Below, piece after piece: positions 43,587-53,542 of a DNA stretch of 64,000 bases. The first letter of the stretch is position 1. Each line of letters begins with the position of its first letter. The notes beneath the pieces are model-generated. The model made no database searches. It saw only the letters and a list, made by a program, of their open reading frames with translations, and was not told the DNA's origin. Location: assembly GCF_001412655.1 (NCBI RefSeq), contig NZ_CP012996.1, positions 434,001 through 498,000 of the forward strand, written 5' to 3'. The position numbers and the translations under genes are program-made. Source of the stretch: Pedobacter sp. PACM 27299 (GTDB lineage Bacteria > Bacteroidota > Bacteroidia > Sphingobacteriales > Sphingobacteriaceae).

Positions 43587-44708
43587 ATGAAAGTTGCATT
43601 AATCACAGGCGTTACAGGACAAGATGGAGCATATCTTGCCGAGTTTTTATTGAAAAAAGGATATTTTGTCCATGGATTGAAAAGACGCTCTTCTTCTTTT
43701 AATACGGAACGTATAGACCATTTATACCAGGATCAGCATGAGAAAAATCTGAACTTTAAATTGCATTATGGCGATTTAACGGATTCTACTAATTTGATTA
43801 GGATCATTCAGGAGGTTCAGCCAGATGAGATTTATAATCTTGCGGCAATGAGCCATGTGAAAGTAAGTTTTGAAACACCTGAATATACAGCGAATGCCGA
43901 TGGTATTGGTCCACTAAGATTACTGGAAGCCATCAGAATTTTAGGACTTGTAGAGAAAACTAAGATTTACCAGGCTTCGACCTCTGAATTATATGGATTA
44001 GTTCAGGCCGTTCCACAAAGTGAAACCACGCCTTTCTACCCTCGTTCCCCTTATGCAGTCGCAAAAATGTATGGTTATTGGATCACTGTAAATTACAGAG
44101 AGGCGTATCACATGTATGCTTGTAACGGGATTTTATTTAACCATGAGAGTCCAGTAAGAGGGGAAACTTTTGTAACACGTAAGATTACACGTGCCGCTTG
44201 TAAGATTGCTTTAGGCTTGCAAAGTTGCTTATATCTCGGTAACTTATCTGCTCAGAGAGATTGGGGACATGCGAAAGATTACGTTGAGGCCATGTGGTTG
44301 ATCCTTCAACAGGAAAAACCTGAAGATTATGTGATCGCAACTGGCGTGACGACTACCGTTCGTGATTTTGTGAAAATGAGTTTTGCAGAGTTGGGAATAG
44401 AGGTCGAATTTAGCGGAAAAGATCAGTATGAACGCGGTGTGATCATTGATGTTGATCAGGATGTTATAAAAAAATTAGGATTAAACGACGAATTTTTAAA
44501 ACCGGGTACGGTTGTTGTTCAGGTGGACGAAAAATACTTCAGACCAACAGAGGTTGATTTGCTGTTAGGAGATCCAACAAAGGCGAATACGCAATTGGGA
44601 TGGATCCCGAAATATGATTTACCTGCATTGGTTCAGGATATGGTTCAGTCAGATCTTCATTTGATGAAGAAAGATGAATACCTGAAGCAAGGGGGTTTAA
44701 GACCTTGA
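43587..44708 (+). CDS. gmd: GDP-mannose 4,6-dehydratase
   Basis: A 373-residue SDR-type enzyme converting GDP-D-mannose to GDP-4-keto-6-deoxy-D-mannose. The start [20 protein letters not shown] carries the NAD-binding motif, then [17 protein letters not shown], the catalytic STSELYG region and the active-site Tyr/Lys in [14 protein letters not shown]. The length is normal. It is the first gene of the surface-polysaccharide operon. The usual partner, GDP-fucose synthase (fcl), is not in this window, so the keto sugar may go to fucose via a distant gene or to another 6-deoxy sugar such as rhamnose or perosamine. Confidence 0.95.
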   Translation: MKVALITGVTGQDGAYLAEFLLKKGYFVHGLKRRSSSFNTERIDHLYQDQHEKNLNFKLHYGDLTDSTNLIRIIQEVQPDEIYNLAAMSHVKVSFETPEYTANADGIGPLRLLEAIRILGLVEKTKIYQASTSELYGLVQAVPQSETTPFYPRSPYAVAKMYGYWITVNYREAYHMYACNGILFNHESPVRGETFVTRKITRAACKIALGLQSCLYLGNLSAQRDWGHAKDYVEAMWLILQQEKPEDYVIATGVTTTVRDFVKMSFAELGIEVEFSGKDQYERGVIIDVDQDVIKKLGLNDEFLKPGTVVVQVDEKYFRPTEVDLLLGDPTKANTQLGWIPKYDLPALVQDMVQSDLHLMKKDEYLKQGGLRP

Positions 44709-44748
44709 ATTATTTTGAATAGAATATAAAATTACAATATAATATTAA

Positions 44749-44815
44749 AGGGGGCGGCTTCCGCTCCTTAGTAAAAGTTCTGAGATGATCGGAACGGGGG
44801 CCACAAATTTTACTA
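44749..44815 (+). promoter_or_regulatory. Structured leader with two hairpins before the export gene
   Basis: A GC-rich hairpin (44749-44757 with 44761-44769, nine pairs including G-U) in otherwise AT-rich sequence is followed by TAGTAAAA (44769-44776) and its complement TTTTACTA (44808-44815), which ends one base before the ATG. GTTC and GAAC also pair inside. This could control read-through from gmd or translation of the export gene. Confidence 0.4.
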
Positions 44816-44816
44816 T

Positions 44817-47291
44817 ATGAACGTTAGAAATATCTTTACCGCTGTTCTTTTTTTTGTTACGGTGTTAGTTGCACAAAGTGCGTTTTCGCAAACTAATTAT
44901 GCGGATGTTAAGGTTGATGATTTGACTGATGCACAGATTAGACAGATGATTCAACGTGCCGAATCGGTTGGGTATAGTGAAGCTCAATTAGAGCAAATGG
45001 CCGCTGCACAAGGAATGAAGCCAGCTGAAGCTCAAAAATTACGTGCCAGAGTGGATAAATTAAAAGGTGCTTCTGGAGCCACAGTTACTGATGAATCTAC
45101 TGATAGGCAGGCAGATATCAATACCAGTAAAATAACTAAAAACAAGAGTGTGCCTAGCACGAAAACTACAAAAGTAGATTTGGATGCTGGACCGAAAATA
45201 TTTGGAGCAGAACTGTTTGCAAATAGCAGTATTTCCTTTGAGCCTAATTTAAGAATGGCTACCCCTAAAAATTATGTAATTGGTCCCGATGATGAGTTGT
45301 TAATCGATTTGAGTGGAGACAATGAGGCCAGCTATAAGTTAAAGGTAAATCCGGAGGGAGTTATTACCTTACAGTATGTAGGCCCTGTTGCTGTTGGCGG
45401 CTTATCAATTGAGCAAGCAAGTTCAAAAATTAGAGCTAAAATGGCTGGAACCTATCCAGCTCTGAGAAGTGGAAGAACTAATCTTTCACTTAACCTTGGA
45501 AATATTAGAAGTATTAAAATTACCTTATTAGGTGAGGTGGTTAAACCAGGTTCCTATACATTGTCTTCTCTATCTACAGTATTCAATGCCTTAAATGCAT
45601 CTGGAGGACCTAATTTTAACGGTTCCTTCCGTCAAATACAAGTAATTAGAGGGAATAAGGTGATTTCAACTATTGATGTGTATGACTTTTTATTAAATGG
45701 GATCCAAAAAAATAACATCAGATTACAAGACCAGGATGTAATTAATATTCCAGTTTATCAAAGTCGTGTGGAGATGTCAGGAGAAGTAAAACGCCCTGCT
45801 CTATTTGAGGTACTGAGTAATGAAAGTCTAGAAGATGTGATCAGATTTGCTGGTGGTTTCTCTAATAAAGCCTATACTGCGCAGATCAAAGTATTACAAA
45901 ACACGAATAAGGAACGTAAGATTACCGATGTAAGGGCAGAACAGTTTGCTACTTATGGCCCATTAAATGGGGATAAATATATTGTAGAAGGCATTCTTGA
46001 TCGTTTTGAAAACAGAGTCGAAATTGCTGGAGCTGTTTTTCGTCCTGGACAGTTTGAATTGGATAAAGGATTAACCTTAAAAGGATTAATTGCTAAAGCA
46101 GATGGAATTACTGAAGACGCATTCTTGAATAGAGGATATATCTCCCGGTTGAACCCAGATAATAGTCTTTCTTTAATATCATTTGATTTAGGTAAACTAA
46201 TGGACGGTACTCAAGACGACCTACCATTATTTAGAGAAGATAAAGTAACCATTTCATCAATTTTTGCCTTACGAGATGAGTATAAGGTGACTATCCAAGG
46301 TGAAGTGAGAGCCCCAGGCGTATTTGATTATGCAGATAATATGAAGCTGGAAGATGTGATTCAAATGGCAGGAGGTTTTAAAGAAGGTGCTACTCCAAAC
46401 CGTATTGAGATCTCCAGAAGGATAAAGAATAGCGATGCAATGTCTGCTTCCGCATTAACGGCTGAAGTTTTTAATCTAAGTGTGGATCCGAATCTTAAGA
46501 TCGTAGATACAGATTTCGTATTAAAGCCTTTTGATGTGGTTTCAATTCGAAGTTCAGAAGGGTATCAGATTCAGAAGCAGGTGAAATTAGAGGGAGAAGT
46601 TTTGTATCCTGGTACTTATACTATTATGCAAAAAAATGAAAGGATATCTGATATCATTAAGAGAGCTGGTGGTTTAACCCATACTGCTTATCCTGATGGT
46701 GCCTCGCTGAAAAGACCAGGTGCAGAGAAAGTAAATTCTAATGATAAAAATGCGATTAACAACAAGGAAGAAGACGATAAGAAATTATTAAACTTGAAAC
46801 GTGCCCAGGAAGTGGGTACAAAGGATACTATTAAAACTGATATTGAACAGAAATTAATTCAATCAGATTTAGTGGGAATTGATTTAATGCAAATCTTGAA
46901 GAAGCCTCAGTCAAGATATGATTTAATCGTGGAGGATGGGGATATTATCCGTGTACCTAGGCAGTTGCAAATTGTTAAAGTTACTGGAGAAGTACTTAAT
47001 CCTAATGGAATTGTTTACTTGCCAAGCAAAAATTTCAAACAATATATTAATGGTGCCGGAGGCTTTACAGCTTATGCCCATAAAAAAGGTGCTTATATTA
47101 AATATGCTAATGGTTCAGTAGAGGCAGCAAGGAAGTTTTTATTTTTTAATAACTATCCGAAAGTGAAACCTGGGGCAGAGATTTTGGTGCCAAAAAAGGC
47201 AGAACGTGAAAGAATGACTGCACAAAGTTGGATAGGATTGGGCACTGCTCTAGCTTCTATGGGGGCCATAATTGTATCATTACTAAGATAA
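44817..47291 (+). CDS. Wza-like polysaccharide export outer-membrane protein with multiple SLBB domains
   Basis: An 824-residue protein with signal peptide (to about QSAFSQ, residue 25), a helical region (DLTDAQIRQMIQRAES), the polysaccharide-export domain (YVIGPDDELLIDLSGDNEAS region, about 155-250) and about five SLBB repeats (KITLLGEVVKPGSYTL, VEMSGEVKRPALFEVL, VTIQGEVRAPGVFDYA, VKLEGEVLYPGTYTIM, VKVTGEVLNPNGIVYL). A C-terminal hydrophobic segment (IGLGTALASMGAIIVSLL) may cross the outer membrane. It should form the export channel for the operon's polysaccharide. The next gene, a Wzz-like protein, follows after 28 bases. Confidence 0.93.
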   Translation: MNVRNIFTAVLFFVTVLVAQSAFSQTNYADVKVDDLTDAQIRQMIQRAESVGYSEAQLEQMAAAQGMKPAEAQKLRARVDKLKGASGATVTDESTDRQADINTSKITKNKSVPSTKTTKVDLDAGPKIFGAELFANSSISFEPNLRMATPKNYVIGPDDELLIDLSGDNEASYKLKVNPEGVITLQYVGPVAVGGLSIEQASSKIRAKMAGTYPALRSGRTNLSLNLGNIRSIKITLLGEVVKPGSYTLSSLSTVFNALNASGGPNFNGSFRQIQVIRGNKVISTIDVYDFLLNGIQKNNIRLQDQDVINIPVYQSRVEMSGEVKRPALFEVLSNESLEDVIRFAGGFSNKAYTAQIKVLQNTNKERKITDVRAEQFATYGPLNGDKYIVEGILDRFENRVEIAGAVFRPGQFELDKGLTLKGLIAKADGITEDAFLNRGYISRLNPDNSLSLISFDLGKLMDGTQDDLPLFREDKVTISSIFALRDEYKVTIQGEVRAPGVFDYADNMKLEDVIQMAGGFKEGATPNRIEISRRIKNSDAMSASALTAEVFNLSVDPNLKIVDTDFVLKPFDVVSIRSSEGYQIQKQVKLEGEVLYPGTYTIMQKNERISDIIKRAGGLTHTAYPDGASLKRPGAEKVNSNDKNAINNKEEDDKKLLNLKRAQEVGTKDTIKTDIEQKLIQSDLVGIDLMQILKKPQSRYDLIVEDGDIIRVPRQLQIVKVTGEVLNPNGIVYLPSKNFKQYINGAGGFTAYAHKKGAYIKYANGSVEAARKFLFFNNYPKVKPGAEILVPKKAERERMTAQSWIGLGTALASMGAIIVSLLR

Positions 47292-47319
47292 AATTTATTT
47301 TACCACGTTTTTAACAGAA

Positions 47320-48414
47320 ATGGATTCAAAAAATATAAATCAAGATTTACCTCCGTCTGATGAAATGTCATTAAAAGAACTTGTTCTAAAAATTATAGAA
47401 TGGTGGCGTTTCCTATTGTCCAAGTGGATAATAATACTAATTTTAGGGATTATTGGGGGAACATTAGGGTTCTATTATGCCAAGTCAAAAAAAAAATCAT
47501 ATACAGCAGTGACTACTTTTGTATTACAGGAGGAAGGTTCTGGAAATGGGATGGGTTCTTTAGCAAGCATTGCCTCAATAGCTGGTGTTGACATCGGAGG
47601 AGGAGGAGGGGGGATTTTTCAAGGAGATAATATTATCGAATTGTATAAATCTAGAACCATGATTGAAAAGACTTTGTTGACCAAGGTTAATTTTAATGGT
47701 AAGGATCAACTTTTGTTAGATCATTATATAGATTTCAATAAACTGAGAGATATCTGGGCAGATAACCCGGATTTAAAAAAGCTCAAGTTTTCGACAGATG
47801 GAACAACTCTCCCCGTAAAGGACTTACGTCTTAGGGATAGTGTGTTGGGGACTATAGTTGCTGATATTAATACAAACTACCTTATAGTTGGTAAGCTTGA
47901 TAAAAAATTAAGCCTTATTAAGGCTGAAGTTAAAGCAACGGACGAGTATTTTGCCAAAGTTTTTAATGAACAAATTGTGAAAAATGTAAATGATTTTTAC
48001 ACTCAAACAAAGACAAAGAAGACACAAGATAATATAACGATACTACAGCATAAGACTGATTCTGTTCGCTCGGTGATGAATGGGGCGATCTATGCAGCGG
48101 CCGTAGTTGCCGATGCAACACCTAATCTTAACCCAGTTCGTCAAGTTCAAAGAGCCGCGCCAATTCAGCGTTCCCAGTTCTCGGCGGAAACAAATAAAGC
48201 AATGTTAAGTACTTTGGTGCAAAACCTTGAAATGTCTAAGATGTCATTATTAAAAGAAACACCATTAATTCAAGTTATTGACATACCTGTGTATCCTTTG
48301 GCAATGGAGCGCCCAAGTAAATTAAAGGGAATAATAATTGGAGGTTTTATAAGTGTTGTTTTGTGCTGTCTTTATTTAGTTGTAAAGAGATTTTTTAAAA
48401 TTATTTTAAGTTAA
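47320..48414 (+). CDS. Wzz/chain-length determinant family inner-membrane protein
   Basis: A 364-residue protein with two membrane helices (about residues 36-54, ILLGIIGGTLGFYYA-like, and 337-357) and a large periplasmic helical domain, the Wzz layout. Near residue 90 there is an unusual glycine run (GVDIGGGGGGIF). The C-terminal block PVYPLAMERPSKLKGIIIGG is the family's Pro-rich segment before the second helix. There is no cytoplasmic kinase domain. The protein sets polymer length and links to the Wza-like channel. The next gene begins three bases after its stop codon. Confidence 0.9.
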   Translation: MDSKNINQDLPPSDEMSLKELVLKIIEWWRFLLSKWIIILILGIIGGTLGFYYAKSKKKSYTAVTTFVLQEEGSGNGMGSLASIASIAGVDIGGGGGGIFQGDNIIELYKSRTMIEKTLLTKVNFNGKDQLLLDHYIDFNKLRDIWADNPDLKKLKFSTDGTTLPVKDLRLRDSVLGTIVADINTNYLIVGKLDKKLSLIKAEVKATDEYFAKVFNEQIVKNVNDFYTQTKTKKTQDNITILQHKTDSVRSVMNGAIYAAAVVADATPNLNPVRQVQRAAPIQRSQFSAETNKAMLSTLVQNLEMSKMSLLKETPLIQVIDIPVYPLAMERPSKLKGIIIGGFISVVLCCLYLVVKRFFKIILS

Positions 48415-48417
48415 AGG

Positions 48418-49605
48418 ATGAATATTTTAAAATTAATAGGTCGAAAAAATGAGCTATTTGAAGTTGATATAAAGAATTATACTGAACAATTATATCAAGC
48501 TGTCTCTAAATCAAGTTTCCTAGTTATCGGTGGAGCTGGGTCTATAGGCCAGGCGGTGGTCAAAGAAATTTTTAGGAGAAGCCCCTTGAAGTTACATGTT
48601 GTTGATATTAGTGAGAACAATATGGTAGAATTGGTTCGTGATATTAGAAGTTCTTTCGGATATATAGATGGAGATTTTCAGACGTTTGCGCTAGATATTG
48701 GTTCGATTGAATATGATGCATTTATTGAGGCAGATGGAAAGTATGATTATGTATTAAATCTTTCCGCATTGAAACATGTAAGGAGTGAAAAGGATCCTTT
48801 TACATTAATGAGGATGATTGATGTAAATATTTTTAATACCATAAAGACCATTAATCAAGCGATTAGTAAAGGAAGTAAGAAATATTTTTGTGTTTCTACT
48901 GATAAGGCAGCTAATCCTGTGAATATGATGGGTGCATCAAAAAGGATTATGGAGATGTTTTTAATGCGAAAAAGTGAAGAAATTAGTATTTCAACTGCAC
49001 GTTTTGCAAATGTTGCATTTTCAGATGGGTCATTATTATACGGATTTAATCAACGAATTCAAAAATTACAACCTATTGTAGCTCCAAACGATATTAAAAG
49101 ATATTTTGTCATCCCGAAAGAATCGGGTGAACTTTGCTTGATGTCCTGTATTTTTGGTGAAAATAGAGACGTGTTTTTTCCAAAATTAAGTGAGGAGCTA
49201 CATTTAGTTACTTTCGCTGCCATTGCTGAAAAATACTTAGAAGAATTGGGGTATGAATCCCACCTTTGCGAAACTGAAGATGAAGCACGATCATTGATGA
49301 ACTTATTACCTCCAGCGCACAAATGGCCATGCCTTTTCACCGCAAGTGATACTACAGGTGAAAAAGATTTTGAAGAATTTTTTACCGATAATGAAGTTCT
49401 GGATATGGAAAGGTTTCAAAATTTAGGTGTCATCAAAAATGAGGCTAATTATGATGATGAGAAATTGGATTTTTTCAGCTCCTCTATCTCTGCACTTAAA
49501 TCAAATAGAAAATGGGATAAGGAAGATATTGTGAGACTTTTTCATACAATGATTCCAGATTTCGGACATAAAGAAACAGGAAAGTACTTAGATGCCAAAA
49601 TGTAA
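48418..49605 (+). CDS. legB: Nucleotide-sugar 4,6-dehydratase, LegB type
   Basis: A 395-residue extended SDR of the CapD/FlaA1 family without membrane helices. It has the NAD motif VIGGAGSIGQAVV near residue 37, LSALKHVRSEKDPF and the catalytic block STDKAANPVNMMGASKR. In legionaminic acid synthesis LegB dehydrates a nucleotide-activated GlcNAc to the 4-keto-6-deoxy sugar. It is followed by LegC-, LegH-, NeuB- and NeuC-like genes in pathway-like order, which supports the assignment over PseB (pseudaminic acid), whose partners would differ. The C-terminal ~80 residues are an acidic extension. Confidence 0.85.
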   Translation: MNILKLIGRKNELFEVDIKNYTEQLYQAVSKSSFLVIGGAGSIGQAVVKEIFRRSPLKLHVVDISENNMVELVRDIRSSFGYIDGDFQTFALDIGSIEYDAFIEADGKYDYVLNLSALKHVRSEKDPFTLMRMIDVNIFNTIKTINQAISKGSKKYFCVSTDKAANPVNMMGASKRIMEMFLMRKSEEISISTARFANVAFSDGSLLYGFNQRIQKLQPIVAPNDIKRYFVIPKESGELCLMSCIFGENRDVFFPKLSEELHLVTFAAIAEKYLEELGYESHLCETEDEARSLMNLLPPAHKWPCLFTASDTTGEKDFEEFFTDNEVLDMERFQNLGVIKNEANYDDEKLDFFSSSISALKSNRKWDKEDIVRLFHTMIPDFGHKETGKYLDAKM

Positions 49606-49611
49606 ATCCCA

Positions 49612-50760
49612 ATGGTAGAAAAATTTCAAAAAACAGTTGACTTTGTTAAAAGTCAGTATCCGGATAAAAATTTTATTGCACTTCATGAACCAGCTTTCTT
49701 TGGGAATGAGCGTAATTATGTATTGGATGCTATAGATTCTACATTTGTCTCTTCTGTTGGAGCTTATGTGAACCGATTTGAAGAAATGATGGCTGAACTC
49801 ACAGGAGCCAAATATGCGATTGCAATAGTAAATGGTACAAATGCTTTACATATAGGTTTAGTCCTTGCAGGAGTAAAATCTAATGAAGAGGTTCTGTCTC
49901 AGGCATTGACATTTATAGCTACAGCAAATGCCATCAGCTATATCAATGCTATCCCTGTTTTTGTTGATGTAGATCAGGAGACTTTAGGAATGTCTCCTCA
50001 GTCTTTAAGAGATTTCTTAGTTCATCATGCCGAAAAAAGAGCGGATGGGGTTTATAATAAAACTAGCGGTAGAAGAATTGCTGCTTGTGTGCCTATGCAT
50101 ACTTTTGGTTTGCCATGTAAAATAGACGAAATAGCTGCGATATGTGAGGAATGGGGTATCTTTTTAGTGGAGGATGCTGCTGAATCTTTAGGTAGTTATT
50201 ATAAAGATAAACATACAGGTGTATTTGGAAAGATAGGTGTATTCAGCTTTAATGGAAATAAGACTGTAACCTGTGGTGGTGGTGGCGCGTTAATTACTGA
50301 TGATGAAGAAATTGCTAAAAGAGCTAAGCATTTAACCACCCAAGCTAAAGTACCGCATAAATGGGAATTTGTCCATGACGAAATTGGTTATAACTACAGA
50401 ATGCCAAATCTTAACGCAGCGTTAGCATGTGCACAATTGGAACAACTTCCTTTGTTTATTGAGAACAAAAGAGTACTTGCAGAGAGATATCTTGATTTTT
50501 TTAGCAAGATGGGCATTCAATTTATGCATGAACCGCAAAGCTCAAGATCTAATTATTGGCTAAATGCTTTAATAATGGACGATCTAGAAGAAAGGAATGC
50601 TCTTTTAACGTTTACAAATGATAATGGTGTAATGACCCGACCAGTATGGGAGCTCATGAATAGATTGCCTATGTTTAAGCATTGCCAGACAGATGGGTTA
50701 GAGAATAGCATATGGTTAGCAGATCGAATTGTTAATATTCCTAGTGGATTTAGACCATAA
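49612..50760 (+). CDS. legC: LegC-family PLP aminotransferase
   Basis: A 382-residue DegT/DnrJ/EryC1 fold aminotransferase. The PLP lysine is in FSFNGNKTVTCGGGG, and VEDAAESLGSYYK and MPNLNAALACAQLEQLP are typical blocks. LegC adds the 4-amino group to the keto sugar made by LegB, using glutamate. The N-terminal ~30 residues (KFQKTVDFVKSQYPDKNFIA) are characteristic of the LegC group. It starts 6 bases after the legB stop and is followed at 3 bases by an acetyltransferase gene that would act on its product. Confidence 0.9.
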   Translation: MVEKFQKTVDFVKSQYPDKNFIALHEPAFFGNERNYVLDAIDSTFVSSVGAYVNRFEEMMAELTGAKYAIAIVNGTNALHIGLVLAGVKSNEEVLSQALTFIATANAISYINAIPVFVDVDQETLGMSPQSLRDFLVHHAEKRADGVYNKTSGRRIAACVPMHTFGLPCKIDEIAAICEEWGIFLVEDAAESLGSYYKDKHTGVFGKIGVFSFNGNKTVTCGGGGALITDDEEIAKRAKHLTTQAKVPHKWEFVHDEIGYNYRMPNLNAALACAQLEQLPLFIENKRVLAERYLDFFSKMGIQFMHEPQSSRSNYWLNALIMDDLEERNALLTFTNDNGVMTRPVWELMNRLPMFKHCQTDGLENSIWLADRIVNIPSGFRP

Positions 50761-50763
50761 TTT

Positions 50764-51405
50764 ATGAAAAGGAAAAAATTGATTTTAATTGGAGGTGGTG
50801 GTCATTGTAAATCATGCATTGACGTGATCGAACAAAATAATCAATTTGATATTATGGGCATTTTAGATCATGAAAATTTATTTGGAACTGATGTTCTAGG
50901 CTATAAAGTTATCGGATCGGATATAGATATCCCTAAATACGTGAATCTTTCCTATTCCTTTATGATTGCTGTTGGACAGATCAGATCTTCCACTGTTCGA
51001 CAAAGGGTATTTAATGAATTATCAAAATATAATGCTGATATAGCGACAATTGTCTCCCCAAGAGCATATGTGTCAAAACATGCCGTAATAGGGCGAGGTA
51101 CAATAATTATGCATAATGTAATCGTAAACTCCAGTGCTATTGTTGGTGCTAACTGTATCTTAAATACTGGGTCCAATATTGAGCATGATACAGTAATTGG
51201 TAATCATAGCCATATCTCTACTTTTGCCGTAATTAATGGAGATTGTAAAATAGGGGAAGGTGTTTTTATTGGCAGTAATGCCACAATTTCTAATAATATT
51301 CATCTTGGGAACAATATTGTAATTGGAACTGGATCAGTTGTAGTAAAAAATATAAAAGCCCAAGGGGTTTATGTAGGAAATCCTGCATTAAAATTAAAAA
51401 TATGA
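50764..51405 (+). CDS. NeuD/PglD-family sugar N-acetyltransferase, probable LegH
   Basis: A 213-residue protein with an N-terminal nucleotide-sugar-binding subdomain (LILIGGGGHCKSCIDVIE) and a left-handed beta-helix of hexapeptide repeats (about 90-205) ending NPALKLKI. This is the PglD/NeuD design; in the legionaminic route LegH acetylates the 4-amino group. It sits between legC and neuB-like genes, and its stop overlaps the next start (ATGA). An O-acetyltransferase role, as for NeuD, is the alternative. Confidence 0.85.
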   Translation: MKRKKLILIGGGGHCKSCIDVIEQNNQFDIMGILDHENLFGTDVLGYKVIGSDIDIPKYVNLSYSFMIAVGQIRSSTVRQRVFNELSKYNADIATIVSPRAYVSKHAVIGRGTIIMHNVIVNSSAIVGANCILNTGSNIEHDTVIGNHSHISTFAVINGDCKIGEGVFIGSNATISNNIHLGNNIVIGTGSVVVKNIKAQGVYVGNPALKLKI

Positions 51406-52427
51406 AGTCAACAATTATTATTGCAGAGGCAGGAGTAAACCATAATGGCGTTTTGGATAATGCAATTAAACTTGTTGACGTTGCTGTAGCAGCAGGAGTT
51501 GATTATGTGAAATTTCAGACTTTTAAAGCAGATAAGCTAGTTTCGAATAAGGCTAAAAAGGCTGATTATCAAGTAGAGAATACAGCCGATAAGGTCGAAT
51601 CTCAGCTTGATATGCTCAAGAAGCTTGAGCTTTCTAAAGAAGATCATGAAGTTATAATTGCATACTGCAAATCTAAAGATATCAAATTTTTCTCTACGGC
51701 TTTCGACTTGGAATCATTAGATTATCTTGCATCAATAGGTTTAGATATGGTTAAAATTCCATCTGGAGAAATTACTAATCTTCCCTATTTGAGAAAAGCA
51801 GCAATGTTATTTTCTAAGGTGATTCTTTCTACTGGTATGGCTACTATGAAAGAGATAAAAGCTGCACTTGATGTTTTTACCTATCATGGAATTGAACTAT
51901 CAAGTATTTCAATATTACATTGTAATACCGAGTATCCAACACCGATGCATGATGTGAACTTAACAGCAATGCTACATATTGGAAGTACTTTTCATACAAC
52001 TATTGGTTATTCAGATCATACCCTAGGTATTGAAGTTCCAATCGCAGCAGTTGCTTTAGGGGCTAAAATCATAGAAAAACACTATACCTTGGATCGCAGT
52101 ATGCCTGGACCTGACCATGCGGCTTCACTTGAACCATTTGAATTAAAGGCGATGGTAAGTGCCATAAGAAATATAGAAAGCGCAATTTCGGGGTCTGGAC
52201 AAAAAGAACCATCAGCCTCAGAGATGAAAAATATTAGTATAGCTAGAAAAAGTCTTCATTTGGCTGTTGATAAAAAAAGCGGTGAAACCTTAAGTGCTGA
52301 GGATTTGATGATGCTAAGACCTGGTGATGGTATTTCACCAATGCAGATGGATGAATTCCTTGGGAGGGTGCTAAGTCAAAATTTAGAAGCCGGACATAAA
52401 CTGTCATTAACAGACTTTAAGGTATGA
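51402..52427 (+). CDS. neuB: N-acetylneuraminate/legionaminate synthase
   Basis: A 341-residue enzyme condensing a 6-carbon amino sugar with phosphoenolpyruvate. The TIM barrel begins IIAEAGVNHNGVLDNAIKLV and contains YVKFQTFKADKL, HCNTEYPTP and GYSDHTLG; the C-terminal ~60 residues are an antifreeze-like SAF domain (RKSLHLAVDKKSGE). In context the substrate is probably the 2,4-diacetamido-2,4,6-trideoxy sugar, making it a LegI-type enzyme rather than sialate synthase. The gene overlaps both neighbours by 4 bases (ATGA). Confidence 0.9.
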   Translation: MKSTIIIAEAGVNHNGVLDNAIKLVDVAVAAGVDYVKFQTFKADKLVSNKAKKADYQVENTADKVESQLDMLKKLELSKEDHEVIIAYCKSKDIKFFSTAFDLESLDYLASIGLDMVKIPSGEITNLPYLRKAAMLFSKVILSTGMATMKEIKAALDVFTYHGIELSSISILHCNTEYPTPMHDVNLTAMLHIGSTFHTTIGYSDHTLGIEVPIAAVALGAKIIEKHYTLDRSMPGPDHAASLEPFELKAMVSAIRNIESAISGSGQKEPSASEMKNISIARKSLHLAVDKKSGETLSAEDLMMLRPGDGISPMQMDEFLGRVLSQNLEAGHKLSLTDFKV

Positions 52428-53542
52428 GGATAGGTGTTTTAACGAGCTCAAGAGCCGATTTCGGGATTTACCTTCCGCTATTAAAGGCATTAAAGAGTGA
52501 TGTTTTTTTTGAATTGAAAATTATTGTTTTTGGGACACATCTATCTTCTTTCCATGGGGAAACGGTAAACCAAATTATAAATGAAGGGTTTGAAGTAAAT
52601 TTTAGGATAGAGTCATTGCTTTTAAATGATAGCGCTGAATCTATTTCTACAGCGATTGGGTTGACTACTATTAAATTCGGTAATTTCTGGGAAACACACC
52701 GTTCTGAATTTGATCTTGTATTTTGTTTAGGAGATCGATACGAAATGTTTGCTGCAGTTACTGCAGGAATAGCTTTCAATATTCCTTTTGCCCATTTACA
52801 TGGAGGAGAGACCACACTTGGTGCTATAGACAATGTTTTCCGACATGCAATTACTTTAGCTTCAAAATATCATTTTGTTTCAACTGAAGCTTATGCACAA
52901 AGAGTAAAAGAGGTAACAGGTTCGAATGAAAATATTTACTACGTTGGGGCATTGAGTTTGGATAATTTAAAAGGACTGAATCTTTTGACAATCGAACAGT
53001 TTCGAGAGAAATGGAACATTGACTTGTCAAACAAGACTGTGTTAGTAACCTTTCATCCTGAAACTATTATGGCTGAGGAGAATATTCACCATACCGAACA
53101 GTTGGTAAAAGTTATTCTTGAGCATCCTGATTTCCAATATTTGATTACCATGCCTAATGCAGACACTAGCGGGAATGCAATAAGAAAGATCCTCGAGAAT
53201 AAATTAAGCGCTCTTGAATATGTATATTTAATTGAAAACTTAGGCTCTCAAAGTTATTTTACTGCAATGAAGTATTGTAGCTTCCTATTGGGGAACACTT
53301 CCAGTGGAATCATTGAAGCAGCTTCTTTTGGAAAGTACGTAATTAATTTAGGAGATCGCCAAAAAGGCCGTGCCTCTGGTGGGAATGTAATACATGTTCC
53401 TATAGATCATCTAGCCATACGAAATGTGATAAATACATTATCAATAGATACTTCTTTTAAAGGAGGTAACATTTATTTCAAGGACAATACTGCGGAGCAG
53501 ATTATAGAAAAATTGAAGCAAATCGAATATTATGCAAGGTAA
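52424..53542 (+). CDS. neuC: Hydrolysing nucleotide-sugar 2-epimerase, NeuC/LegG type
   Basis: A 372-residue GT-B-like epimerase: RIGVLTSSRADFGIYLPLLK at the start, LGDRYEMFAAVTAG, HLHGGETTLGAIDNVFRHAI, and LLGNTSSGIIEAASFGK near the C-terminus. It removes the nucleotide and inverts C2, giving the sugar used by the NeuB-type synthase. The start overlaps neuB by 4 bases. In a pathway with LegB and LegC the substrate should be the diacetamido-trideoxy sugar. Confidence 0.9.
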   Translation: MRIGVLTSSRADFGIYLPLLKALKSDVFFELKIIVFGTHLSSFHGETVNQIINEGFEVNFRIESLLLNDSAESISTAIGLTTIKFGNFWETHRSEFDLVFCLGDRYEMFAAVTAGIAFNIPFAHLHGGETTLGAIDNVFRHAITLASKYHFVSTEAYAQRVKEVTGSNENIYYVGALSLDNLKGLNLLTIEQFREKWNIDLSNKTVLVTFHPETIMAEENIHHTEQLVKVILEHPDFQYLITMPNADTSGNAIRKILENKLSALEYVYLIENLGSQSYFTAMKYCSFLLGNTSSGIIEAASFGKYVINLGDRQKGRASGGNVIHVPIDHLAIRNVINTLSIDTSFKGGNIYFKDNTAEQIIEKLKQIEYYAR

